Shown: positions 1 to 5,435, numbered from the stretch's first letter. The stretch is 11,395 nucleotides of DNA from Deinococcus sedimenti (GCF_014648135.1 NZ_BMQN01000036.1:1-11395), one strand, 5' to 3'. Translations and numbers: made by a program. The notes: a model not told the origin generated them from the sequence alone.

Positions 1-67
1 GTGGTCCGGCGATGAGGCCAATGAGGATGAGGGTCCAGAGGCCATCCCACGGGTAATGGATGCGCAT
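1..67 (-). CDS. Possible membrane protein, N-terminal fragment running off the left edge
   Basis: The minus-strand frame starting at ATG 65-67 reads MRIHYPWDGLWTLILIG, then LIAGP, and leaves the window still open. After a polar and aromatic start it turns hydrophobic (LWTLILIGLIAG), as the first transmembrane helix of a small membrane protein would. About 17 of its 22 third codon positions are G or C, which fits the genome better than the DNA upstream. The frame stays open back to a TGA at 137-139, so TTG 136 or GTG 127 are alternative starts; a GGGAG lies only 2 nt before GTG 127, which is too close to be convincing. ATG 67 begins 4 nt after the stop of the possible hydrolase remnant, as in an operon. 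Only 22 codons are visible and no family is recognisable. A plus-strand frame (2-97, ending TAG) is also open here and cannot be excluded. Confidence 0.35.
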   Translation of the reverse strand, partial: MRIHYPWDGLWTLILIGLIAGP

Positions 68-106
68 CGGGTCACGCCAGTCTGGAATCTGGGTTAGAAA
101 TGGGAG

Positions 107-151
107 CGGGCTGATGGGTTGTGTCACGACTCCCAATCAGCCCGTCTTTTT
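107..151 (+). terminator. Terminator-like hairpin with T-run, reading on the plus strand
   Basis: CGGGCTGAT (107-115) pairs with ATCAGCCCG (136-144). An inner GGG (116-118) pairs with CCC (132-134) across a one-base bulge, giving about 12 bp around a 13-nt loop. TCTTTTT (145-151) follows directly. This is the classical Rho-independent layout for plus-strand transcription arriving from the left. No plus-strand gene can be confirmed before it; one frame ends at 95-97. On the minus strand the same hairpin would enclose a candidate GTG start (125-127) and its GGGAG, so a leader or regulatory role is an alternative. Confidence 0.4.
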
Positions 152-187
152 GGACCTCAGTCAAGATAAAAGCCTGCTCCTCACGGC

Positions 188-203
188 CAGCAGTTGACTG
201 CTG
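188..203. repeat. Perfect 7-bp-arm palindrome CAGCAGT-TG-ACTGCTG
   Basis: The two 7-bp arms are perfectly complementary around a 2-bp centre, a size typical of a dimeric regulator's operator. On the minus strand a TATCTT hexamer (163-168) lies about 20 bp downstream, so the palindrome would cover the -35 area of a possible minus-strand promoter facing the left-edge frames. There is no experimental or family evidence for a regulator. In a 500-bp stretch a chance palindrome of this size is unlikely but possible. Confidence 0.3.
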
Positions 204-217
204 TGCCACAACCGTTC

Positions 218-231
218 CATCCGGGCGGATG
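218..231. repeat. Perfect 6-bp-arm palindrome CATCCG-GG-CGGATG
   Basis: This is a second perfect inverted repeat, with a 2-bp centre, 14 bp after the previous one. Its sequence is unrelated to the first, so they are not two copies of one operator. It lies inside the proposed hydrolase remnant and could be a chance feature of GC-rich DNA. Confidence 0.2.
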
Positions 232-320
232 CGAGCTGGAGACCAGAGGGTTCCGGGCATGGAGTCGGCAGATCGGTGGTGTTCCGGGCTGTGAACACAC
301 CCAGACGGACTCCGCATCAA

Positions 321-635
321 CGGTGTTCAGCTGCTGAGGGTGGCCGACAGCATGCCCCAGAGAGGACCTGAAGCCCGCTGCCGGACGCAGGCGGGCTCCC
401 TCCCGAGGCGCCGCGCGCCGCGCCCCGCGAGACCACGGTCGTCCGCTGACAGCGGGTTTCAGTTCCACCCAGGGGCAAAGAGCACGCCCCAGGGCTCCAC
501 GTCCAACCGCTGTCCTTCTCAGGTGCTCGCTCTGCGGCGCAGCTCTTCGAGTCCGCTCGATTCAGAGATAGTGAACAAGCCCGTCAATACCTCTGAATTC
601 TGCTGTGGGACGTGCGGGACCTCGCGCCACCCGGT
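321..635. other. Stretch without a recognisable gene
   Basis: Open frames exist here on both strands, but their translations are Arg/Pro/Ser/Gly-rich shadows with no recognisable domain, no good ribosome binding site and no consistent codon bias. The bases from about 370 to 440 are very GC-rich. The only structured element I see is the repeat at 551-610. One minus-strand frame may carry further debris of the hydrolase remnant as far up as about 460. Confidence 0.5.
551..610 (-). repeat. Dispersed intergenic repeat, copy A, with hairpin potential
   Basis: Read on the minus strand, this element starts CACAGCAGAATTCAG (607-593), which is identical to 2324-2310. The next 17 bases match copy B at 12 positions. 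An 8-base divergent centre follows, then about 17 further bases match at 12 positions with one gap, giving roughly 40 of 57 aligned positions. Within copy A, ATTCAGAGATAGTG (560-573) and CAATACCTCTGAAT (585-598) form a 14-bp arm pair with two mismatches around an 11-nt loop; on minus-strand RNA one mismatch becomes a G-U pair. The element begins about 25 nt beyond the stop of the upstream minus-strand gene. No T-run follows, so it is not a standard terminator. Confidence 0.55.
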
Positions 636-1088
636 TCAGTGGGTGGGGACGCGGGCCGTACGGAAGCGGGAACGCTGCCAGTAGCGGACGAAATCCTCGA
701 TCTGCGCCACGAAGTCCGCGAAGGACGCCTGCTTGACCAGATACGAACTGGCGATCAGGTCGAAGGCGCGGTCCACGTCCTGCGCCCGGGCCGACGTGGA
801 CAGCATCACCACCGGCAGGTGACGGAACTCCGGGTCGTTCCGGATCTCACGCAGGACGTCCAGGCCACTCAGGCCCGGCATGTTGACGTCCAGGATCACC
901 ACGTCGGGCAGTTCACCGGCCCGTGCCTGCGCCTGGAGCCAGTGCAGCGCGTCCTGCCCGTGCTGGATGATCTTGATGTTCACCGGCTGCTCCAGGGCGG
1001 CGAAGGCTTCCTCCGCCAGTGTGCAGTCGGCCGGATTGTCGTCCACGAGCAGGACACACAACCGGTGAGGAGCAGGTGGGACCGTCAT
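636..1088 (-). CDS. Single-domain response regulator, Rcp1-like receiver
   Basis: This 150-residue protein is a CheY-like receiver domain with no output domain. The acidic pair is D16-D17 in LLVDDNPAD. The phosphoacceptor is D67 in VVILDVNMPGLSG. The switch Ser is S97 in VVMLSTS, and the conserved Lys is K119 in SYLVKQ. Gln follows the Lys where most receivers have Pro, and the C-terminal F-x-x-x-I-x-x-F-x-x-Y-W pattern is also present; both are usual in Rcp1-type regulators, partners of cyanobacterial and bacterial phytochromes. It would accept phosphate from a histidine kinase and act by protein contact, not by DNA binding. The ATG at 1086-1088 fits the domain boundary; the longer frame to 1175 adds sequence unlike a receiver. 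It lies 58 nt downstream of a second receiver gene on the same strand and is probably co-transcribed. No kinase is in the window, so the partner is unknown. Confidence 0.9.
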   Translation of the reverse strand: MTVPPAPHRLCVLLVDDNPADCTLAEEAFAALEQPVNIKIIQHGQDALHWLQAQARAGELPDVVILDVNMPGLSGLDVLREIRNDPEFRHLPVVMLSTSARAQDVDRAFDLIASSYLVKQASFADFVAQIEDFVRYWQRSRFRTARVPTH

Positions 1089-1105
1089 GTCACGCAGTCT
1101 GCCAC

Positions 1106-1130
1106 GCGCGCCGGTGCACCGGAGACGCGC
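1106..1130 (-). other. GC-rich hairpin between the two response regulator genes
   Basis: CCGGTGCACCGG (1111-1122) is a perfect 12-bp palindrome. It is flanked by GCGCG (1106-1110) and CGCGC (1126-1130), which can extend the stem past a 3-nt bulge. It fills much of the 58-nt gap between the upstream and downstream receiver genes, so it could slow decay or adjust the ratio of the two products. It has no T-run, so termination is not suggested. Confidence 0.35.
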
Positions 1131-1146
1131 ACGGATGGACACGTGT

Positions 1147-1560
1147 TCATTCGCGGGACAGAGCCGCGCGAACACTCCACGTGTCGATCAGCCGGTTCAG
1201 CAGGACCAGCAGGTCCGTCAGCAGCAGCGGCTTCACGTGATAGTCGGCCGCGTCCGCCGCGTACGCCGCGTCGATATCGGCCGGTGCAGCGCTGGCACTG
1301 AACATCACCACCGGAATCCGGCGGGTGACGACCTGCCGCTTCAGCGCCCGCAGCACGTCCAGCCCGGACTGGCCGGTCAGGTGAAAGTCCAGCAGGATCA
1401 GGTCCGGGCAGCGGCCGAACTCGCAGGCGGCCAGCGCCTCGCGACCATCCCGCGCCAGCGTGAGCTGCACCTCCGGATGATCAATATCAAGCGTGTCCTG
1501 GATGAGGAGCAGGTCGCTGGCCTGATCATCAATCACCAGCAGGTGGAACGGGGCGGGCAT
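1147..1560 (-). CDS. Single-domain response regulator (CheY-like receiver)
   Basis: This 137-residue protein is made of one receiver domain. The acidic pair is D11-D12 in LLVIDDQASD. The phosphoacceptor is D58 in DLILLDFHLTGQSG. The switch residue is S88 in VVMFSAS, and the Lys-Pro pair is K110-P111 in YHVKP. No DNA-binding or enzymatic output domain follows. It is upstream of, and on the same strand as, the Rcp1-like regulator. The two share the overall fold and the GLDVLR segment but differ in much of the rest, so they are old paralogues, not a recent duplication. ATG 1558-1560 is chosen because the receiver begins immediately after it; a GTG at 1624-1626 would add 22 residues that do not belong to the domain. 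The ribosome binding site is weak (GGGACGG just upstream). The two may form a relay or compete for one kinase. Confidence 0.9.
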   Translation of the reverse strand: MPAPFHLLVIDDQASDLLLIQDTLDIDHPEVQLTLARDGREALAACEFGRCPDLILLDFHLTGQSGLDVLRALKRQVVTRRIPVVMFSASAAPADIDAAYAADAADYHVKPLLLTDLLVLLNRLIDTWSVRAALSRE

Positions 1561-1608
1561 GACCGTCCCAGTGTGCGTCCTGCCGGCCCACAGTGCGAGA
1601 AACCCCCC

Positions 1609-1629
1609 AAGTGAATGAACGGTCACTTA
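1609..1629. promoter_or_regulatory. Operator-like inverted repeat between divergent genes
   Basis: AAGTGA (1609-1614) and TCACTT (1623-1628) form a perfect 6-bp inverted repeat with an 8-bp spacer. An overlapping 18-bp dyad, TGAATGAACGGTCACTTA (1612-1629), is symmetric at 6 of 9 positions per half. From memory it resembles the TGAATGAAC-centred operators of some TetR-family repressors. It lies 49 bp before the first response regulator start and about 30 bp upstream of the -10 box of the divergent 73-aa gene, so one bound regulator could affect both. No regulator of that family is encoded in the window. Confidence 0.4.
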
Positions 1630-1658
1630 AGGTCGGAGGCCGGGCCGCCCGGGCGGAG

Positions 1659-1664
1659 TATCGT
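1659..1664 (+). promoter_or_regulatory. -10 box of a probable leaderless promoter
   Basis: TATCGT fits TANNNT and ends exactly 5 nt before ATG 1670, so transcription should begin at or next to the start codon. No good -35 hexamer is visible about 17 bp upstream, and there is no convincing ribosome binding site. This geometry is the leaderless arrangement known to be common in Deinococcus. It recurs at 1952-1957. Confidence 0.55.
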
Positions 1665-1669
1665 CAGGC

Positions 1670-1891
1670 ATGCCGTTCACGCCGGGCCGACCGCTACCGG
1701 ACGAGGAGGCCGCCGCACAGGACGGCGCGCTCTACCTCGCAGTCCGGCCGGACCTGCGCCTCGTGACCTTCGAACGCCGGGCCGGACAGTGGTACTGGCG
1801 CGTCCTGAGCGACGAACGACCCCACGGCCCCGGCACCTGGGCCGACGTGCAGCGGATCCTCACCGCCCCCACCGTCGAGGACCAGCCGTGA
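1670..1891 (+). CDS. Small hypothetical protein, 73 aa
   Basis: I recognise no family. The protein is soluble-looking, with no signal peptide or membrane segment. Its central part (LYLAVRPDLRLVTFERRAGQWYWRVLSD, in two blocks at about residues 21-48) alternates hydrophobic and charged residues and looks like a small beta-sheet with exposed aromatics (F, W, Y, W). A short helix-like end (TWADVQRILTA) follows. Third positions are strongly G/C, which supports real coding. The start is fixed by the leaderless-type TATCGT box 5 nt upstream. The gene is divergent from the response regulator pair, sharing a 109-bp intergenic region, and lies 71 bp before the next small gene, which has its own promoter-like box. 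Its function is unknown. Confidence 0.65.
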   Translation: MPFTPGRPLPDEEAAAQDGALYLAVRPDLRLVTFERRAGQWYWRVLSDERPHGPGTWADVQRILTAPTVEDQP

Positions 1892-1951
1892 CGACGCCCC
1901 GCTCCCCTGACGGGCCCCCCGCCGCCCGTAGCGGAGCGGCCCCACGTGACC

Positions 1952-1957
1952 TACACT
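1952..1957 (+). promoter_or_regulatory. -10 box of a second probable leaderless promoter
   Basis: TACACT fits TANNNT and ends 5 nt before ATG 1963, the same spacing as at the preceding gene. No ribosome binding site is present between them. The pre-ATG sequence is C-rich (GACCC). No clear -35 element is seen. Confidence 0.6.
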
Positions 1958-1962
1958 GACCC

Positions 1963-2178
1963 ATGTCCCCTCACAACGCAGTGCACCTGGACATCGAGCG
2001 GTCCCTGGTCCGACGCCTCCTGGACCTGACTCCAGAAGAACTCCGCCTGGCTGAAGACCTCGCCAGCCGGACCGGCGTGACCCTGGGGTACTACTGCGGC
2101 GAGATCATCCGGGCCCACCTGGCCCGCCAGACCGGCCCGCTCGAATGGGCGGCACAGGAATGCGACACCGCCGGCTGA
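1963..2178 (+). CDS. Small hypothetical protein, 71 aa, possibly ribbon-helix-helix-like
   Basis: The family is not recognised with certainty. A short strand-like segment (VHLDI, residues 7-11) is followed by an ERSLVRRLLDL segment. Next come a helix (TPEELRLAEDLASRTG, about 23-38), a turn at GVT, and a second helix (LGYYCGEIIRAHLARQ, about 41-56). A strand followed by two helices with a Gly turn is the general plan of small ribbon-helix-helix (CopG/Arc-like) DNA-binding proteins, but the extra segment between strand and helix is not typical. It could equally be a small helical adaptor. There are two cysteines, at about residues 45 and 67. The start is supported by the leaderless promoter box at 1952-1957. 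The stop overlaps a short 6-bp-arm inverted repeat (2175-2191). The gene converges on the large regulator across a 165-bp gap. Confidence 0.65.
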   Translation: MSPHNAVHLDIERSLVRRLLDLTPEELRLAEDLASRTGVTLGYYCGEIIRAHLARQTGPLEWAAQECDTAG

Positions 2179-2266
2179 CGCCCCACGTCAGAGCTCCCGG
2201 AGTCGCTCATCACAGACCAGACATGATCGGTCGAGACCCACAGTCGAGAGTCGTCCTGACAGCGGT

Positions 2267-2327
2267 GTCCAGCTTCATTGAAGGGCCAGCATCACGCCCT
2301 TCACTACTCCTGAATTCTGCTGTGAGA
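2267..2327 (-). repeat. Dispersed intergenic repeat, copy B, with hairpin potential
   Basis: Read on the minus strand from 2324, this copy shares 15 identical bases with copy A (607-593). It then matches copy A at 12 of 17 positions, diverges over an 8-base centre, and matches again at 12 of about 17 with one gap. It begins about 17 nt behind the stop codon of the large regulator gene, much as copy A follows the response regulator. Its own hairpin (2279-2303) uses other bases than the hairpin of copy A. Confidence 0.55.
2279..2303. terminator. Stem-loop between convergent genes, possible bidirectional terminator
   Basis: TGAAGGGC (2279-2286) and GCCCTTCA (2296-2303) form a perfect 8-bp stem with a 9-nt loop. 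It lies between the ends of the 71-aa gene (plus) and the large regulator (minus), where a terminator is expected. Neither side has a T-run, so intrinsic termination is uncertain. Confidence 0.35.
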
Positions 2328-2343
2328 TCCGGCCAGGACGCTG

Positions 2344-5307
2344 CTACCCGGAGCTGTGCGTCCCGCCGTTGTCCCCCTGACCACCGCGGGGTGCCGGAGC
2401 CGCACCTGACCATTTCGGCAGAACGCCCCCCAGACCGGCTTCGAGCTGCTGCGCCGCCTCCCTGACGGACCGCGCGCTGCGGCGGTCACCGAGCCCCAGG
2501 TGGACCCGGGTCAGGCCGTGCAGCGCCAGCCAGCGGGCCGGGACGTGGCCGCCCAGCACGCTGGAGGTCTGGACGACGTCCGTGAAGTGGTCGCCGGCCT
2601 CCGCCCAGTGCCGCTGCCGGAGGGCCAGGTAGCCCAGCCCCACGCGCGCCAGGAGTTCTCCCTGACGGTTGCCGAAGGTCTGCGCGCCCTGCAGGTCGCG
2701 GCCGAACCACTCCCGGGCGGCGTCCGGGTCCGGCCCGGTCAGCAGGAAACCCCGGGCGTTCATGTTGTCACGGACGGTATAGCGCGCCTGCGGATTGAAC
2801 GTCTCGTCCGCCTGATCACACCAGGCCTGGGCGCCCGGCGCCGCGTCCGCGGGCCGGGGCGGACCGTGCCGGAACAGGTGAACGAGGGCCAGCAGGCTCA
2901 TGCAGGTGCTGGCGTCCGGCCGGAATCCCAGAATGGAGAACATCTGCGTGGCGGAACGCAGCGACTGCTCCGCCGCCGCGTACTCGCCCTGCAGCGCCTG
3001 CACCTGCCCCAGCAGCAGGCGCAGGTCCGCCTGGATGAACGTGGTGCCGAGGCGGCCGACCAGGTGCAGCGCCTCGTGCAGGTCAAGGCGAGCGGCGCGC
3101 CCGTCACCCTGCGACAGGGCCACGCTGGCGCGCCGCCGCAGGGCGATGGCCAGCGTGCCCGGCCGGCCGGTCCGCTCAGCTGCGCGGCACAACTCGGTCA
3201 TCAGGTCCGGATGCGCGGGGTCACCCTGCTGGTAGGCGCGGAACTCCCGGATGTACAGCGCGCACAGGACCGCGTGTTCACTTCCGGCGGCCCGCGCGGC
3301 GCGCAGCGCGTCCATGTCGGGGTCGGGCCGGGCGGGACTGAACGCCTCGGCGGTGATGAGCACCCAGACCCGGGCGTCCACGTGAGCCGGTCCGTCCAGC
3401 GCCGGGAGGATCGCGTGCGCGGTCGACAGGGCCACCGGCGTGAGGTCCCGGTTGGTCCACTCGCGGTGAAGGTTCCTCACCAGATACGCGGCCGTCAGGA
3501 CGTCGTCCCGGCGGACCGCGCTGCTCAGGGCCGCCCGGAGGTTCGGGTACTCCACATGAAACCAGTTGCGCCACTCCACCTGCCGGTGTCCGCTGAGCAT
3601 CTCGTGAAATCCCTCATCGGACCGCTGCTGGAAGTACGCGGCGTGCCGCGCCTCCACCAGGTCCCGCAGGGGCAGCTGACCGTCCAGCCGCTGCCAGGCC
3701 AGCTGCGCGATCAGCGGATGCCGGGTGAACCGGCCGGTCACGTCCACCCGCAGCATCGACTTGTCCACGAGACCCTGAAGGTCGTGCAGGGTGGCGTCCG
3801 CCACGGCCGCCGCTGCGGGCACGGTGAAGCCGCTGTGGAAGACGGCCAGGGCCGCGAGTACCTGCTGCTCGCGGCCGGTCAGGCGCTGCCAGCTCTGCTC
3901 CAGCACGACCCGCATGCTGCGGTGACGGGGCGGCAGGTCCGGCAGGGGCGTGTCCAGCAGCCCGAAGTCCCGTTGCAGCGCCGCCAGGATCTCCCGAGGC
4001 GGCAGCACGCGCGTCCAGCTGGCCGCCAGTTCGATGGCCAGCGGGAGGCCGTCCAGCAACGCGCACACCGCCTGACTGTCGTCCAGGTCGGCGTCCGTGA
4101 AGCGGTAGGCCGGGCGAACCCGTTTCGCCTGACTGACGAACAGGGACAGCGCGTCACTGATCGGCTGCCCGGGCGGCGGATTCAGATCGAGGCCAGCGAG
4201 CTCGGCGGCCGTCTCCGCGCGCAGGGTCAGGCGGTGGCGGGACGTGACCAGCACCGTCAGGTGCGGGCAGCGTTCCAGCAGCTGCCCCACGATCCTCGCG
4301 GCGTCCAGATGCTCGAACTGATCGAAGACGATCAGTGCCGGCGCGTCCCGCAGCAGCGTGGTGACCAGGTCCAGCGCCGGGCGGCCCGGCAGCAGGGTCG
4401 CGCCCAGCGTCAGGGCAGTCTGGGCGAGCAGGTCGTCCGGGTGCCGCGCCTCCTCCAGCGGCACCCACCACACGGGCCAGTTCGTGTCCTGATGGACGGC
4501 GTGAGCCACCCGGGCCGCCAGGCGCGACTTTCCGGCGCCGCCCACGCCCACCAGGGTCAGCAGCCGCACGGCCGGATCGGTCAGCGTCCGGGCGAGGTCC
4601 GCCACCCGGTCCTGATGACCCACGAAGGGCGTGACGTCCACCGGCAGGGACGGGACCGTCACGGGAGTCGGGCCGTGCTGGTCGGGGGGGCCGGTGACCG
4701 TCAAGCCCAGTTCCCGGGCTTCCCGCGCCACGCGGCTCGCGTGGGGACTGCCGCTCAGCATGAGCAGCCGGTGCAGCCGCTGCAGGTCGTGCCCGTCCCG
4801 GGGCGGCAGGCCCGGCAGGTGCCACGCGGCCTCCGCGTGCCGGGTGGCGTCGGCGGGGCGGCCCTGTCCGGCGCAGTGTTCCGCGGCGTGCACCAGCGAT
4901 TCCCACAGCTGCTCGGCGATGGCTTCCCGGGTGTCGATCAGCCACTCTTCCAGCTCGGCGCCGAACAGCGAGGGCGACACGTCGGCCAGGAACGGCCCGT
5001 CGTACAGCGCGGTGGCCTGACTCGTCCGCCCGGCCTGAATGTGTTCCAGCAGCAGGGCGAGGTCGCTGGAGCACTGCACGATCAGGCGATCACCGCGCTC
5101 GGTGACCAGGCCGGGCGCGGTGCGGCGCAGGGTGCTCAGCAGAACGCGCAGACTGGCGGCCGCGCTGGTGCTGTGAGGCCAGAACAGCGCGCGCAGCCGC
5201 GTGCGACTGGCCGAGCCCTCCGCGACCAGGTACGCCAGGAACAGCAGGTGCTGCGGCGGCAGGCGCGGTCCGGTCAGGTGCGCGGCCCCGAACGTCTTCA
5301 GGTACAT
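2344..5307 (-). CDS. SARP/AfsR-like transcriptional regulator: wHTH-BTAD, NB-ARC ATPase and TPR-like helices
   Basis: This 987-residue protein has the architecture of large SARP/AfsR-like regulators. Residues 1-80 form an OmpR-like winged helix, with LRALFWP and ASLRVLLSTLRR as the DNA-binding core. Residues about 81-200 are the bacterial transcriptional activation domain (BTAD). An NB-ARC/STAND ATPase starts at PFVGHQDR (227-234). Its Walker A is GVGGAGKS (254-261) and its Walker B is LIVFDQFEHL (325-334), where relatives often have Asn in place of Gln330. TSR lies at 355-357 and the GLPLAIELA motif at 420-428. A winged-helix segment follows, then TPR-like helices to about 965. It probably senses a signal through the helical part and switches in an ATP-dependent way to activate transcription. 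The start ATG 5305-5307 has GGAG 6 nt upstream and fits the wHTH boundary. There is no C-terminal LuxR-type HTH. It lies 165 bp downstream of the FN3 gene on the same strand, so it may regulate that surface-protein locus; this is inference. Confidence 0.9.
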   Translation of the reverse strand: MYLKTFGAAHLTGPRLPPQHLLFLAYLVAEGSASRTRLRALFWPHSTSAAASLRVLLSTLRRTAPGLVTERGDRLIVQCSSDLALLLEHIQAGRTSQATALYDGPFLADVSPSLFGAELEEWLIDTREAIAEQLWESLVHAAEHCAGQGRPADATRHAEAAWHLPGLPPRDGHDLQRLHRLLMLSGSPHASRVAREARELGLTVTGPPDQHGPTPVTVPSLPVDVTPFVGHQDRVADLARTLTDPAVRLLTLVGVGGAGKSRLAARVAHAVHQDTNWPVWWVPLEEARHPDDLLAQTALTLGATLLPGRPALDLVTTLLRDAPALIVFDQFEHLDAARIVGQLLERCPHLTVLVTSRHRLTLRAETAAELAGLDLNPPPGQPISDALSLFVSQAKRVRPAYRFTDADLDDSQAVCALLDGLPLAIELAASWTRVLPPREILAALQRDFGLLDTPLPDLPPRHRSMRVVLEQSWQRLTGREQQVLAALAVFHSGFTVPAAAAVADATLHDLQGLVDKSMLRVDVTGRFTRHPLIAQLAWQRLDGQLPLRDLVEARHAAYFQQRSDEGFHEMLSGHRQVEWRNWFHVEYPNLRAALSSAVRRDDVLTAAYLVRNLHREWTNRDLTPVALSTAHAILPALDGPAHVDARVWVLITAEAFSPARPDPDMDALRAARAAGSEHAVLCALYIREFRAYQQGDPAHPDLMTELCRAAERTGRPGTLAIALRRRASVALSQGDGRAARLDLHEALHLVGRLGTTFIQADLRLLLGQVQALQGEYAAAEQSLRSATQMFSILGFRPDASTCMSLLALVHLFRHGPPRPADAAPGAQAWCDQADETFNPQARYTVRDNMNARGFLLTGPDPDAAREWFGRDLQGAQTFGNRQGELLARVGLGYLALRQRHWAEAGDHFTDVVQTSSVLGGHVPARWLALHGLTRVHLGLGDRRSARSVREAAQQLEAGLGGVLPKWSGAAPAPRGGQGDNGGTHSSG

Positions 5308-5421
5308 GCGGCGCTCCGCCCCCAGGGGTGCGGCGCGGCGCCCAGCGCACCGGCTTGAGCCCCGGTCGCTGAAGCGCCGGGTGCCGGAAGACAGAACGCC
5401 GATCTGGGCACGGACGCCGCC

Positions 5422-5427
5422 ACGATA
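5422..5427 (-). promoter_or_regulatory. Possible -10 box for the SARP-like regulator
   Basis: On the minus strand this reads TATCGT, identical to the -10 box at 1659-1664. Transcription from it would give a leader of about 108 nt before ATG 5307, where a ribosome binding site is present, so this would be a leadered gene. No -35 consensus is visible. It sits directly after the hairpin at 5436-5463, which suggests a separate unit for the regulator. Confidence 0.3.
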
Positions 5428-5435
5428 GCGCGCCG

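Larger units (their letters stand above)
72..320 (-). pseudogene. Possible decayed C-terminus of a carbon-nitrogen hydrolase (nitrilase family)
   Basis: The middle of this minus-strand frame reads GTLWSPARIRPDGTVVAQ followed by an acidic Glu-Glu stretch and AFILTEVQKDGL. That resembles the C-terminal part of nitrilase-superfamily enzymes, where a small-residue/Ser-x-Ile strand precedes a Pro-Asp-Gly turn, a Val-Leu-Ala strand, and a Glu-rich loop leading to a last strand. The catalytic Glu, Lys and Cys regions are not visible. Upstream, the similarity seems to jump into another frame (residues such as LNTVDAESVWV around 305-340), which would mean a frameshift near 250-290. Only about half of third codon positions are G/C, well below the other genes, which fits decay or foreign origin. 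The resemblance was judged by eye and may be chance. The frame stops at 72-74, four bases before the next possible start. Confidence 0.2.

Noticed and set aside
199..206. CTGCTGTG at 199-206 as a third copy of the dispersed repeat
   Set aside because: Only 8 bases match and the flanks diverge at once; this is expected by chance.
543..560. CTCTTCGAGTCCGCTCGA as the T-arm of a tRNA gene
   Set aside because: It resembles the TTCGA-loop motif, but no acceptor or anticodon stem can be built on either side and no CCA end is present.
340..684. A 114-codon plus-strand frame in the left gap
   Set aside because: It is Arg/Pro/Ser-rich, with no ribosome binding site or TANNNT box at the start, no domain, and it runs into the 3' end of the response regulator gene on the other strand.
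1089..1175. A 29-residue N-terminal extension of the Rcp1-like regulator
   Set aside because: It would overlap the end of the upstream receiver gene and consists of Arg/Cys-rich sequence containing the intercistronic palindrome. ATG 1088 matches the domain start.
612..1614. Plus-strand frames of 229 and 175 codons opposite the response regulators
   Set aside because: Both are Arg/Gln/His-rich shadows of two intact receiver genes with all catalytic residues on the minus strand.
1561..1626. A GTG start at 1626 extending the upstream response regulator by 22 residues
   Set aside because: The receiver domain starts right after ATG 1560. The extra residues do not resemble a receiver and would place the operator-like repeat across the start codon.
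2500..5358. A 952-codon open frame on the plus strand, antisense to the SARP-like regulator
   Set aside because: It is a shadow produced by strong third-position G/C bias. Its translation is Gln/Arg/Gly-rich without any domain, while the minus strand encodes a complete, recognisable regulator.
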